This document shows positions 1 through 8,001 of a stretch of DNA of 26,206 nt, one piece after another. Position 1 is the first letter of the stretch, and each line of letters opens with the position of its first letter. Under the pieces are notes generated by a model. The model did not search any database, was not told the origin of the DNA, and saw nothing but the letters and a program-made list of their open reading frames with translations. The DNA is from Acetatifactor sp. (GTDB lineage: Bacteria; Bacillota; Clostridia; Lachnospirales; Lachnospiraceae): the NCBI GenBank assembly GCA_016293615.1, contig JAEDDX010000040.1, positions 1-26,206 on the forward strand. The letters run 5' to 3'. Made by a program: the position numbers and the translations under genes.

Positions 1-116
1 AATACACAAGAATAAATGTGGCGCCTCTGCGCAGCAGAGGGCATTTATGAGTGGAATCGCCAATACACAAGAATAAATGTGGCGCCTCTGCGCAGCAGAG
101 GGCATTTATGAGTGGA
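1..116. repeat. Two-copy 55-bp direct repeat with nested inverted repeats
   Basis: Positions 1-55 and 62-116 are identical and are separated by ATCGCC, giving a period of 61 bp. Each copy contains an inner hairpin (CCTCTGC, loop GCA, GCAGAGG; 24-40 in copy 1) inside outer arms ATAAATG and CATTTAT (12-18 and 42-48). The first copy begins at base 1 of the window, so the array may extend upstream. No promoter is evident here, so tpiA is probably read from an upstream glycolytic gene and the repeat would lie in that transcript. There is no U-tract after the hairpins, so they do not look like intrinsic terminators. Confidence 0.9.
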
Positions 117-139
117 TATTAGGATAAGGAGAATTTATC

Positions 140-889
140 ATGGCTAGAAAGAAAATTGTTGCCGGCAACTGGAAGATGAACATGACTCCCAGCCAGGCAG
201 TAGAACTTTGCACACAGCTGAAGGACCTCGTGGTAAACGATGAGGTTGATGTTGTGTACTGCGTTCCTGCAATCGACATCGTTCCCGTGGTTGCTGCCGT
301 AAAGGGAACCAATGTGGAAGTCGGTGCCGAGAATATGTACTTCGAGGAGAAGGGTGCATATACCGGTGAGATTTCTGCTGAAATGCTTGTAGATGCAGGC
401 GTTAAGTATGTTATTATCGGACATTCCGAGAGACGTGACTACTTCAAGGAGGACGATGCTCTTCTGAACAAGAAGGTAAAGAAGGCCATCAGCGCAGGTC
501 TTACACCGATCCTTTGCTGCGGCGAGTCTCTTGAGCAGAGAGAGATGGGCGTTACCATGGACTGGATCCGTTTCCAGATTAAGTCTGATCTGGTAGATGT
601 TACCGCTGATCAGGTGAAGAACATCGTAATCGCTTACGAGCCTATCTGGGCAATCGGTACCGGCAAAACCGCTACCACCGAGCAGGCTGAGGAAGTCTGC
701 AAGGGCATCCGCGAGTGCATCGCTGAGATGTACGACGAGGCAACTGCCGAGGCAGTCAGAATTCAGTACGGCGGTTCCGTAAACGCAGGCAACGCTGCAG
801 AGCTGTTTGCACAGCCTGACATCGACGGCGGTCTGGTTGGCGGCGCTTCCCTGAAGGCAGATTTCGGCAAGATCGTCTGCTACAAATAA
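140..889 (+). CDS. tpiA: Triosephosphate isomerase
   Basis: This cytosolic glycolytic enzyme interconverts dihydroxyacetone phosphate and glyceraldehyde 3-phosphate. The 249-residue protein has the normal full length for the TIM-barrel family. Visible signatures are NWKMN at 11-15 with catalytic Lys13, GHSERR with catalytic His95, AYEPIWAIGTGK with catalytic Glu167, and the phosphate-binding GGSV and GGLVGGASL loops near the C-terminus. The ATG at 140 follows an AAGGAGA site by 7 nt. Base composition resembles that of the highly expressed rpsB and tsf genes. No promoter is visible between the direct repeats and the gene, and an intrinsic terminator follows, so it is probably the last gene of an operon that starts outside the window. 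Confidence 0.98.
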   Translation: MARKKIVAGNWKMNMTPSQAVELCTQLKDLVVNDEVDVVYCVPAIDIVPVVAAVKGTNVEVGAENMYFEEKGAYTGEISAEMLVDAGVKYVIIGHSERRDYFKEDDALLNKKVKKAISAGLTPILCCGESLEQREMGVTMDWIRFQIKSDLVDVTADQVKNIVIAYEPIWAIGTGKTATTEQAEEVCKGIRECIAEMYDEATAEAVRIQYGGSVNAGNAAELFAQPDIDGGLVGGASLKADFGKIVCYK

Positions 890-911
890 GTAACTGGATA
901 TTGTATGACAG

Positions 912-943
912 CCCTCCGGTGTTTTGGCATCGGAGGGTTTTTG
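912..943 (+). terminator. Intrinsic terminator after tpiA
   Basis: A 10-bp stem (912-921 with 928-937, one G-U pair, loop TTTTGG) is followed directly by a run of five T. It lies 22 bp after the tpiA stop codon. Confidence 0.93.
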
Positions 944-1025
944 TATTGCGCGCTATCCGTGAGAAAACATGAGGAGAGGTATTCTTGAAAAAGAAGAAAG
1001 AACCCGCACACAGGAGTAAATTATC

Positions 1026-1055
1026 GTGACAAGACAGCATATATTGTGCTATTCT
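1026..1055 (+). promoter_or_regulatory. Possible sigma-A promoter for the zinc-ribbon/TPM pair
   Basis: GTGACA at 1026-1031 and TATTCT at 1050-1055 are 18 nt apart. This gives a leader of about 85 nt before the gene at 1144. The leader has a short inverted repeat (GAATCC at 1113-1118 and GGATTC at 1123-1128) just before the ribosome site AAAGGA. The match to the consensus is moderate, and nothing else recognisable lies between the tpiA terminator and the gene. Confidence 0.35.
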
Positions 1056-1143
1056 ATAAGAGATTTGATGAGACACGAGACAGAGTATCTTGAAAAGGGG
1101 ATAAGCACAGCGGAATCCGCAGGGATTCAGAAAGGAAACAACA

Positions 1144-2130
1144 ATGTTTTTCAAGTGTAAGAATTGTGGGGGGAATATTCTTTACAATCCGGAAAAGCAT
1201 AAAATGGTTTGCCCTTACTGCGAGAGTGAGGAGACGCAGGAAAAGGGGGAGGCCTCTACATATGGCGCAAATGTTTGCCCGAACTGCGGCGGCGGAGTGC
1301 CTTTGGAGCAGTATACCTCGGCGATGATCTGTCCTTATTGCAGCACCTCTCTGATTGTGGATGAGAAGGTGCAGGACGAATACCGTCCCCGCAGGATTTT
1401 GCCCTTTCAGATGGGCAAAGAAGCCTGCAAGAATCTGATGAAGGAGCGATTCGGCAAAGTCCTTTTTGCGCCAACCGATTTTTGCGCGGAGGCAAGACTG
1501 GATGGAATCCGGGGCGAGTATGTACCATACTGGCTCTATGATTACGATACCACCGCCTCGTTTATCGGAGAAGGCACCAAGGTGAGGGTCTGGAGAACCG
1601 GAAACATTGAGCACAGAGAGGTTTCCTATTATTCCATCCGCAGAGAGATGGATGGCGAATATCGCATGGTTCCGGCAGATGCGTCTGTCAGGATGCCGGA
1701 TGATGTGATGAATCTGATCGAGCCTTATGACTATAGCCGGTTTGTGGATTTTACGCCGGAATACATGTCCGGTTTCAATAGTGAGGTCTACAACATGCCC
1801 TCGGCAGAGATCGAAGACCGTGCCAAGGCGAAGGTGCATAAAAGCGTGGAAGGCCTGATTCAGAACAGCTACGCAGGGTATTCCACCACAAAGACGATTT
1901 CCATGCGCATCAACTTTCAAAATGCGGATGCCAGCTATTGCCTGCTGCCTGTCTGGATCTATGATTATTCCTACAAGGATAAGAAATTTCCCTTCTATGT
2001 AAACGGACAAAGCGGTAAGATCGTCGGGCAGGTTCCGATTTCCATGTCGAAGGCCTTTGCCTATTCGGGAACCCTGTTCGTCAGTCTGTCTGCCATCATT
2101 GGTATGATTCTATATCTCATAAAGGGTTAG
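1144..2130 (+). CDS. Double zinc-ribbon, C-terminally anchored membrane protein of unknown function
   Basis: The 328-residue protein begins with two zinc ribbons of the TFIIB-like CxxC...CxxC kind: Cys5/Cys8 with Cys23/Cys26, and Cys45/Cys48 with Cys63/Cys66. The middle is a soluble region with no family I can name. It carries two similar aromatic motifs, YVPYWLYDY at 126-134 and LLPVWIYDY at 267-275, which suggests two related beta-rich halves. Residues about 304-325 form one hydrophobic helix near the C-terminus, so the bulk probably faces the cytoplasm. ATG 1144 follows AAAGGA with good spacing. Only 11 nt separate it from the TPM-domain gene downstream, so the two are very likely co-transcribed and may act together at the membrane. 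The function is unknown, and a nucleic-acid role should not be assumed from the ribbons alone. Confidence 0.85.
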   Translation: MFFKCKNCGGNILYNPEKHKMVCPYCESEETQEKGEASTYGANVCPNCGGGVPLEQYTSAMICPYCSTSLIVDEKVQDEYRPRRILPFQMGKEACKNLMKERFGKVLFAPTDFCAEARLDGIRGEYVPYWLYDYDTTASFIGEGTKVRVWRTGNIEHREVSYYSIRREMDGEYRMVPADASVRMPDDVMNLIEPYDYSRFVDFTPEYMSGFNSEVYNMPSAEIEDRAKAKVHKSVEGLIQNSYAGYSTTKTISMRINFQNADASYCLLPVWIYDYSYKDKKFPFYVNGQSGKIVGQVPISMSKAFAYSGTLFVSLSAIIGMILYLIKG

Positions 2131-2141
2131 GAGGGGTGAAA

Positions 2142-3035
2142 ATGGATCAGAATTATGCAGCCGAAGGCAGAAAGAAATATCTGAAGTTTTTCGCGCCCTT
2201 CGCGGTTGTGATTGTGGTTCTGGCGGTGATCTGCACCGTGAAGGCAATCAGCCGGGCCGATATCGGTACTGCGGTGCGAACCAATCACGACGCTCCTGCG
2301 GAGAGGGTATATGATTATGCGGATCTTCTGACGGATGAGCATGAGAATGCCCTGCGCCAATATATCGCAGAAAAAGAAGCAAAATACTGTATGGACTTTG
2401 TCATTATGACCTTCAGCCAACCGGTGGAAGGAAGGGAGGCAAAGGAAAAGTACGGATACCGCTCCACGGACTGGGAATCCAATATGATGGATATTGCCGA
2501 TAATTTCTGGGATGAGAATGGATATGGCTTTAACAAGAGCTTTGAAGGGGACGGTTCCATCCTGATCGACAACCGGTATGTGGATTCTCGCGGAAGCCAG
2601 AGAGGTGAGTGGCTGTCTACCAGCGGTATTGTCTATCAGAAAATGAGCAATTACGATATTGAGGCTGTGCTGAATGCCGTTGATCAGTATTATGACAGCA
2701 ATCCTTACAAGGCCTACATCGCTTATATTGATCAGGTGATCAAAAAGGCGGGCCCTGTATCGTTCGGAGCGGGAGACATCATTCTGGCAATCGTGGCGGG
2801 GGCGGTTTGCGCGTTGATTTTCATGATTGCCAATATCAGCCAGGGCAAGGCAAAGGATACGGCTTCACTGACACAATATGTGGAAGGCAAGATGCCCGTC
2901 ATGAGAGTCAACGAGGATCAGTTTCTCAGAAAGCATACCACGACGAGGCGGATCGAGAGCAGCGGCAGCGGCGGAGGCGGAGGCCATAGAAGTGCCGGCG
3001 GCGCCAGACACGGCGGAGGCGGTCACAGACATTAG
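2142..3035 (+). CDS. TPM-domain (YgcG-like) membrane protein with Gly/His-rich tail
   Basis: The 297-residue protein has an N-terminal membrane helix at about 17-36, a TPM-type domain at about 52-200 that starts with the usual VYDYADLL motif, a second membrane helix at about 210-230, and a low-complexity Gly/Ser/His tail at 273-297 ending in HGGGGHRH. Both helices and the tail are typical of bacterial TPM proteins, which have been linked to membrane protein maintenance and to acid phosphatase activity in a plant member. The role here is not known. I chose ATG 2142 because AGGAGG at 2129-2134 is 7 nt upstream. A GTG at 2136 is in frame but only 1 nt from that site. The gene follows the zinc-ribbon gene closely and is ended by an intrinsic terminator. 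Confidence 0.88.
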   Translation: MDQNYAAEGRKKYLKFFAPFAVVIVVLAVICTVKAISRADIGTAVRTNHDAPAERVYDYADLLTDEHENALRQYIAEKEAKYCMDFVIMTFSQPVEGREAKEKYGYRSTDWESNMMDIADNFWDENGYGFNKSFEGDGSILIDNRYVDSRGSQRGEWLSTSGIVYQKMSNYDIEAVLNAVDQYYDSNPYKAYIAYIDQVIKKAGPVSFGAGDIILAIVAGAVCALIFMIANISQGKAKDTASLTQYVEGKMPVMRVNEDQFLRKHTTTRRIESSGSGGGGGHRSAGGARHGGGGHRH

Positions 3036-3043
3036 GAAAAGAG

Positions 3044-3075
3044 AAGAGCAGACCCGATGGGGCCTGCTCTTTTTG
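3044..3075 (+). terminator. Intrinsic terminator of the zinc-ribbon/TPM unit
   Basis: The stem AAGAGCAG (3044-3051) pairs with CTGCTCTT (3064-3071) and is extended inward by CCC/GGG across one mismatch, with loop GATG. A run of T at 3070-3074 follows. It lies just past the TPM gene stop codon. Confidence 0.92.
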
Positions 3076-3080
3076 CAACA

Positions 3081-3114
3081 AAAAAAGTACTCACATGACG
3101 GTATGAGTACTTTT
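3081..3114 (-). terminator. Intrinsic terminator of rpsT
   Basis: An 11-bp perfect stem joins 3083-3093 and 3104-3114 (AAAAGTACTCA and its complement). Read on the minus strand it is followed by a run of T, and it lies 23 bp past the rpsT stop codon. The flanking A and T runs would also let it stop plus-strand transcripts, so it backs up the terminator beside it. Confidence 0.92.
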
Positions 3115-3137
3115 CATTGTTTATGTGTTGAAAGGAA

Positions 3138-3401
3138 TTAAGCCATCTCGTTGACAGCTTTGCTGATACGAGCAACCTTACGGGCAACGTTGTTCTTGTG
3201 ATAAACACCCTTGCTTCCGGCCATCTCGATAGTCTTCGTAGCAGCAGTAAGCTCAGCTGCAGCAACAGCCTTGTCACCACTCTCGATAGCAGCGTAAACC
3301 TTCTTGATAGCAGTCTTAACACCGGATTTGATAGCTTTGTTTCTATCAGCTCTGATCTGAGTTACCAGAATTCTCTTCTTTGCGGACTTAATGTTAGCCA
3401 A
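3138..3401 (-). CDS. rpsT: 30S ribosomal protein S20
   Basis: This small basic protein binds 16S rRNA in the 30S subunit. The 87-residue product has the family's usual length and start (ANIKSAKKRI after the initiator) and the helical, Lys/Ala-rich body ending in KAVNEMA. The start is TTG at 3401-3399: it has GGAGG 9 nt upstream (3415-3411), and it places the ANIKSAKKR motif at residue 2 as in other S20 proteins. A longer reading frame upstream to 3428 has no support. A TTG start on S20 is known in other bacteria and may help autoregulation. The gene is monocistronic, with its own promoter and terminator, and is convergent with the TPM unit and divergent from gpr, matching the rpsT-gpr order of Bacillus. 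Confidence 0.96.
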   Translation of the reverse strand: MANIKSAKKRILVTQIRADRNKAIKSGVKTAIKKVYAAIESGDKAVAAAELTAATKTIEMAGSKGVYHKNNVARKVARISKAVNEMA

Positions 3402-3491
3402 AGTCGTACACCTCCAATTTGTATACAAAAGATTGTTTGTTCATCGTTTCACCTTAGCCAGACACGGAAGACTAACGAAACATACTCAATT

Positions 3492-3520
3492 AGTTTAGTG
3501 AATTCCGAAGCATTTGTCAA
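3492..3520 (-). promoter_or_regulatory. Sigma-A promoter for rpsT
   Basis: On the minus strand a perfect TTGACA (3520-3515) is followed after exactly 17 nt by TAAACT (3497-3492). It gives a leader of about 85 nt before the TTG start of rpsT. Confidence 0.8.
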
Positions 3521-3651
3521 TACATATTTTCTCGAAATACTGTAAAAAATAAAAAAACATCTCCCTTTTCTGAATTGTGTTCCTTCGATATGTAGGACTT
3601 GTCGGAAGCACCATTCACAAAAAGGGAAAAAACATTTGGATTGAGGTGTCT

Positions 3652-4602
3652 ATGAGTCATTTTCAGGTGAGGACCGATCTGGCATTGGAAGCGACGGAAA
3701 CCATAACGGAAGCGGACAGTGCTTACAGAGGGGTCCGTGTAGAAGAATACTACCCCATCGAGGGTGATGTCAAGGTTACAAAGGTCATGATCACAACAAA
3801 AAATGCGGCAAAGTCCATGGGAAAACCGATCGGGGTGTATGTGACGATGGAAGCGCCTGCCATGGCAGAGCCGGACGAGGATTATCACAGGGAAATCTCC
3901 GAATGCTTTGCAGGAGAGCTTTTGAAGCTGATTCCGGACGCAGGCAAGGACAAAAGCATCCTGGTCGTGGGGCTGGGGAACAGAGAGGTCACGGCAGACT
4001 CCCTTGGCCCGCAGGCTGTGGAGCACTTAAATGTGACCAGACACATTGTGAAAGAATATGGGACCGCAGCCTATGATTGCAGCAGAATGGATCTGCTGAG
4101 CGCCCTGGAACCCGGGGTTATGGCCAAGACGGGCATGGAGACGGCAGAGATCGTGAAGGGTGTTGTAGAGCAGACACTTCCGGACGCCGTGATCGTGATT
4201 GACGCTCTGGCGGCGAGAAGCGTGCGGAGGCTGAATCGTACGATCCAGATCACCAATACCGGCATCCAGCCCGGCTCCGGCGTCGGAAACCACAGAAATG
4301 CCCTCACTCTCGAAAGCCTGGGAGTTCCGGTGATTGCCGTGGGAATACCGACGGTGGTGGACGCGGCAACGATCGTGATGGATGCCATGGAACGGGTGCT
4401 GGAGCAGGAGAAGATACCGGAAAGCTATCGGATCGCAGACGGCTTAGACAGAATCGGCAGCGAATTGAACAATATGTATATGACCGGCAAGGATGTCGAT
4501 TCCGTCATTAAGAGGGTGAGTTACCTGCTTTCCGAGGGAATCAATATGGCGATGGAGCTTCGGATGCAGAGAAAAGGACAGAGCGGGGAGGCAACAGACT
4601 GA
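3652..4602 (+). CDS. gpr: Germination protease (GPR endopeptidase)
   Basis: This spore enzyme starts the breakdown of small acid-soluble spore proteins at germination. It is made as a zymogen in the forespore. The 316-residue product begins MSHFQVRTDLALEATE, the conserved GPR N-terminus that contains the propeptide processing region, and continues with the family blocks ILVVGLGNREVTADSLGP, DALAARSVRRLNRTIQI and GIQPGSGVGNHR. ATG 3652 was chosen over an upstream in-frame start at 3577 because GAGGTG lies just before it and because it matches the family's start. spoIIP follows 58 bp downstream, the same neighbour as in Bacillus. A sigma-F or sigma-G promoter is expected upstream, but I could not find a convincing one in 3540-3640. 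Confidence 0.96.
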   Translation: MSHFQVRTDLALEATETITEADSAYRGVRVEEYYPIEGDVKVTKVMITTKNAAKSMGKPIGVYVTMEAPAMAEPDEDYHREISECFAGELLKLIPDAGKDKSILVVGLGNREVTADSLGPQAVEHLNVTRHIVKEYGTAAYDCSRMDLLSALEPGVMAKTGMETAEIVKGVVEQTLPDAVIVIDALAARSVRRLNRTIQITNTGIQPGSGVGNHRNALTLESLGVPVIAVGIPTVVDAATIVMDAMERVLEQEKIPESYRIADGLDRIGSELNNMYMTGKDVDSVIKRVSYLLSEGINMAMELRMQRKGQSGEATD

Positions 4603-4629
4603 ATGGATTTTAGAGTGGTGTCATATACT
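4601..4629 (+). promoter_or_regulatory. Candidate sigma-E promoter for spoIIP
   Basis: CATATACT at 4622-4629 matches the sigma-E -10 consensus CATACAMT at 7 of 8 positions. GAATGGA at 4601-4607, 14 nt upstream, shares the first four positions of the -35 consensus KMATATT. Transcription would start near 4636, ten bases before the AAGGA ribosome site of spoIIP. In Bacillus subtilis, spoIIP has a sigma-E promoter in the same gpr-spoIIP gap, which supports this call. Confidence 0.5.
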
Positions 4630-4660
4630 GCTATGAAGATTCTGTAAGGACAAAGCATTC

Positions 4661-5965
4661 TTGAGAAGAAGGATCGTTCCGCGCTCTATTGTTTCGACAT
4701 TTTTATGGATAGCCGTACTGTTTCTTGTGTTGCAGGGCTTTGGCGAGAGCCTGAAGAAGAACCGTGCAAAGCAGGCAGCAGACAAAGCCCCGGTCGTTTT
4801 TTCGGGACTTGTCGGAGAAGTTCTGTCCCTGGCGGAAGAGGGGGTCTGTGAGCTTCTCTTCCCGATTCTTACGTATTCGGATGATATCGGCAGACACCCT
4901 TTCCTGACGGCAGATCGTTTGGACTGTCTGATACCGCTGTACGGCTATGTGCTTGGGCAGAATGGGGAGAGGGAGAGACGAAGCCTGACACTGGAAGATG
5001 CGGAAGAGGGCAGATACCTTGTGCGCAACCCGGAGGAAGAAGCTGCTGTGGAGAGCGGCGACAGCGGGGAGGAAGCAGCGCAGATACCGTCCGAAGCTGC
5101 GGCGCCATCGGAACCAAACCCGCAGGATGCTCAGACGGTGCAGCCGGACCCAAAGACATCGCAAACGGCGACGGTCAGTTCTTTTGTACCGCATGAGAGG
5201 CAGAAGAAGCTGGATACGGCCAGTCTGCTTGATTACGAAACGCTTATCCGTCAGTTTTATACGGTTGACGCCAATACGATGGTCGGAAAGGAACTTCTGG
5301 ATGTGGAAGCATTCCTGAAGCAGGACCTCACCATAGAGGATACGACAGAGGGACCGCAGATTCTCATCTTTCATACCCACTCGCAGGAGGGCTTCGCGGA
5401 TTCCGTGGAGGGAGAGGAAGCCACGACCATTGTCGGGGTCGGGGAGCGGCTCGGACAAATTCTTGGGGAAAACTATGGATTTCGTGTGCTGCATCACACG
5501 GCGGCTTACGACAAGGATACCAGAGACGGAGCCTATTCCAGGGCACTGCCGGACATCGAGAGGCTTCTGGAGGAAAACCCCTCGATTCAGGTGGTGATCG
5601 ATCTGCACCGGGATGCGATGCCGAAGGGAAAGAAGCTTCTCTGCGAGGTGGACGGACGACCGACTGCAAAATTTATGTTTTTTAACGGACTATCAAGGAC
5701 GAAAAAGACGGGGGATATTACATATCTCTACAACCGGAACCTGAAAGACAACCTTGCGCTTTCGTTTCGCATGAAACTGACTGCCGAGGAGTATTATCCC
5801 GGACTGACCCGGAAAAATTACCTGAAAGGCTATCGTTATAACATGCATTTGAAAGACAAGTATCTGCTGATCGAACTCGGGGCACAGACCAATACGGTGG
5901 AGGAAGCCATGAATGCCTGTGACCCGCTCGCGCACATCTTAAGCCTGGTCCTGCAGGAGGAGTGA
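4661..5965 (+). CDS. spoIIP: Stage II sporulation protein P (peptidoglycan hydrolase)
   Basis: SpoIIP is the membrane-anchored amidase/endopeptidase of the mother-cell DMP complex (with SpoIID and SpoIIM), which drives septal peptidoglycan thinning and engulfment. The 434-residue protein has a basic N-terminus and a membrane helix at about 11-28. A spacer rich in Glu, Ala and Pro follows at about 125-175, then the SpoIIP catalytic domain at about 190-434. That domain shows ILIFHTHSQEGF with His238, His240 and Glu243, IDLHRDAMP with His316, and LIELGAQTNT with Glu405, the conserved metal-site region. The TTG start at 4661 has AAGGA 10 nt upstream, and no in-frame ATG precedes the membrane helix. 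It follows gpr and has its own candidate sigma-E promoter. Confidence 0.94.
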   Translation: MRRRIVPRSIVSTFLWIAVLFLVLQGFGESLKKNRAKQAADKAPVVFSGLVGEVLSLAEEGVCELLFPILTYSDDIGRHPFLTADRLDCLIPLYGYVLGQNGERERRSLTLEDAEEGRYLVRNPEEEAAVESGDSGEEAAQIPSEAAAPSEPNPQDAQTVQPDPKTSQTATVSSFVPHERQKKLDTASLLDYETLIRQFYTVDANTMVGKELLDVEAFLKQDLTIEDTTEGPQILIFHTHSQEGFADSVEGEEATTIVGVGERLGQILGENYGFRVLHHTAAYDKDTRDGAYSRALPDIERLLEENPSIQVVIDLHRDAMPKGKKLLCEVDGRPTAKFMFFNGLSRTKKTGDITYLYNRNLKDNLALSFRMKLTAEEYYPGLTRKNYLKGYRYNMHLKDKYLLIELGAQTNTVEEAMNACDPLAHILSLVLQEE

Positions 5966-6038
5966 CCCGGTTTGCTGCTCTCCCGACATCCCTGCGTGCT
6001 TTCCACCGGCATGCTCTTGGGGCGTGAAACTTTCCATC

Positions 6039-6067
6039 TTCCCAAACAGCGCCGAATCTGCTATAAT
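6039..6067 (+). promoter_or_regulatory. Sigma-A promoter (extended -10) for lepA
   Basis: A perfect TATAAT at 6062-6067 is preceded by TGC, forming an extended -10. TTCCCA at 6039-6044 lies 17 nt upstream as a weak -35. This supports the start of lepA at 6193 or 6142, with a leader of roughly 70-120 nt. Confidence 0.7.
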
Positions 6068-6192
6068 ACTAGCGTTTATAGTGTTCACGGACATATGGAT
6101 CATGAACGGACGGTATGTGTCAACATGCGGACGGATCCGATATGGTGCTTGAGAGAACATGTGATACAGATGGAAATGAGGACACGACAGGC

Positions 6193-8001
6193 ATGATTGA
6201 TCAGAGCAAAATTCGAAATTTCTGCATTGTTGCACATATTGACCACGGTAAATCCACACTGGCGGACCGTATTATCGAGAAGACCGGTCTGCTGACCAGC
6301 AGGGAGATGCAGGAACAGGTGCTGGACAATATGGAGCTGGAAAGAGAGAGGGGAATCACCATCAAGGCGCAGACGGTGCGGACCATTTATCGCGCAAAGG
6401 ATGGAGAGGAGTATATCTTTAACCTGATTGACACACCCGGTCATGTAGACTTTAACTACGAGGTAAGCCGTTCCCTGGCAGCCTGTGACGGAGCGATTCT
6501 TGTCGTGGATGCCGCGCAGGGAATTGAAGCGCAGACGCTGGCGAATGTTTATCTGGCGCTGGATCACAATCTGGATGTGTTCCCTGTCATCAACAAAATC
6601 GACCTCCCGAGCGCCGAACCGCAGAGAGTCATTGAGGAGATAGAGGATGTCATCGGTATCGAGGCGCAGGACGCCCCTCTGATTTCCGCGAAAAACGGTA
6701 TCGGCATTGACGAGGTGCTCGAGGCGATCGTGGAGAAAATACCCGCACCGAAGGGAGACGCCAATGCCCCGCTTCAGGCTTTGATCTTTGACTCCGTGTA
6801 TGACTCTTATAAGGGCGTTATCGTATTCTGCCGCATTGTGGAAGGACGCGTCAAAAAGGGTACTGTCATCAAGATGCTGGCGACCGGGGCGAAGGAAGAG
6901 GTTGTCGAGGTCGGTTATTTCGGCGCGGGACAGTTTATTCCCTGCGAAGAACTGACGGCCGGAATGGTAGGGTATATCACGGCTTCCATCAAAAATGTGA
7001 AGGAGACAGAGGTCGGCGATACCATCACTGACTTTCATAACCCCTGTGCAGCGCCGCTTCCCGGTTACAAGAAGGTACAATCCATGGTATACTGCGGCAT
7101 GTATCCTGCGGATGGTGCAAAGTATCCGGACCTGCGTGATGCCCTGGAAAAGCTGAAATTGAATGACGCTTCCCTGAATTACGAGCCGGAGACCTCCATC
7201 GCACTCGGCTTCGGTTTCCGCTGCGGATTTTTGGGACTGCTTCATCTGGAGATCATTCAGGAGCGTCTGGAGAGAGAATACAACCTGGATCTCGTGACCA
7301 CTGCGCCCGGCGTAGTCTATAAGGTGTACAAGACAAACGGTGAAGTCGTCGAGCTGACCAATCCGTCCAATCTGCCGGACCCTTCCGAGATCGAGCATAT
7401 GGAAGAACCCATTGTCAGTGCGGAGATTATGGTGACCAGTGAGTTCATCGGTTCCATCATGGAGCTTTGTCAGGAGAGACGGGGCAGATATCTCGGCATG
7501 GAATATATCGAGGGCACGAGAGCCCTGTTAAAGTATGAGCTGCCCTTGAATGAAATCATTTACGATTTCTTCGATGCATTAAAATCCCGCTCCAGAGGTT
7601 ACGCTTCCTTTGACTATGATATCAAGGGTTATGAGACGGCAAAGCTTGTGAAGCTGGATATCCTGATCAACCGCGAGGAAGTGGACGCCCTTTCCTTTAT
7701 TGTACATGCGGATTCCGCCTACGAGCGCGGACGCAGGATGTGTGAAAAGCTGAAGGACGAGATCCCGAGACACTTGTTCGAGATCCCGATCCAGGCAGCG
7801 GTAGGCGGTAAGATTATTGCCAGAGAGACTGTCAAGGCAATGCGCAAGGATGTGCTTGCAAAGTGTTACGGCGGCGACATCAGCCGTAAAAAGAAACTTC
7901 TGGAGAAGCAGAAGGAAGGTAAGAAGCGCATGCGGCAGGTCGGCAATGTAGAGATCCCTCAGAAGGCATTTATGAGTGTATTGAAGCTGGATGATAAATA
8001 A
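6193..8001 (+). CDS. lepA: Elongation factor 4 (LepA), translational GTPase
   Basis: LepA is a ribosome-bound GTPase related to EF-G that acts in translation or 30S maturation. From ATG 6193 the protein has 602 residues, the normal length. GTPase motifs are in place: AHIDHGKS at 14-21 (G1), GIT at 54-56 (G2), DTPGH at 80-84 (G3) and NKID at 134-137 (G4). The LepA-specific C-terminal domain ends in KKRMRQVGNVEIPQKAFMSVLKLDDK. The frame is open up to an ATG at 6115, but homologues start about 7-20 residues before IRNFCIVAHIDHGK, and GAGGAC lies 10 nt before 6193. The start is therefore likely but not certain. hemW begins within the last codons or a few bases after the stop, so the two are probably translated from one transcript. 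Confidence 0.96.
   Translation: MIDQSKIRNFCIVAHIDHGKSTLADRIIEKTGLLTSREMQEQVLDNMELERERGITIKAQTVRTIYRAKDGEEYIFNLIDTPGHVDFNYEVSRSLAACDGAILVVDAAQGIEAQTLANVYLALDHNLDVFPVINKIDLPSAEPQRVIEEIEDVIGIEAQDAPLISAKNGIGIDEVLEAIVEKIPAPKGDANAPLQALIFDSVYDSYKGVIVFCRIVEGRVKKGTVIKMLATGAKEEVVEVGYFGAGQFIPCEELTAGMVGYITASIKNVKETEVGDTITDFHNPCAAPLPGYKKVQSMVYCGMYPADGAKYPDLRDALEKLKLNDASLNYEPETSIALGFGFRCGFLGLLHLEIIQERLEREYNLDLVTTAPGVVYKVYKTNGEVVELTNPSNLPDPSEIEHMEEPIVSAEIMVTSEFIGSIMELCQERRGRYLGMEYIEGTRALLKYELPLNEIIYDFFDALKSRSRGYASFDYDIKGYETAKLVKLDILINREEVDALSFIVHADSAYERGRRMCEKLKDEIPRHLFEIPIQAAVGGKIIARETVKAMRKDVLAKCYGGDISRKKKLLEKQKEGKKRMRQVGNVEIPQKAFMSVLKLDDK

Noticed and set aside
1..116. A CRISPR array
   Set aside because: The repeat is 55 bp with a 6-bp spacer and only two copies, and no cas gene is present, so it does not fit a CRISPR array.
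985..1029. A short TTG-initiated Lys-rich frame before the zinc-ribbon gene
   Set aside because: It is only 14 codons long, with no conservation to judge and a possible promoter in its last bases. The evidence is too thin for a gene call.
3540..3640. A sigma-G or sigma-F promoter before gpr
   Set aside because: CATTCACA at 3612 and nearby -35-like bases fit the consensus poorly and at the wrong spacing, so no site was called.
4603..4647. A 14-codon open frame between gpr and spoIIP
   Set aside because: It is short, has a poorly spaced ribosome site, overlaps the candidate sigma-E promoter, and has no recognisable product.
6100..7398. A 432-codon open frame antisense to lepA
   Set aside because: It is fully covered by conserved LepA GTPase sequence, and its translation has no recognisable motif.
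7965..7978. A 14-base match (GGCATTTATGAGTG) to the repeat before tpiA
   Set aside because: It encodes the conserved LepA C-terminus KAFMSV and has none of the repeat's hairpins, so it is explained as chance.
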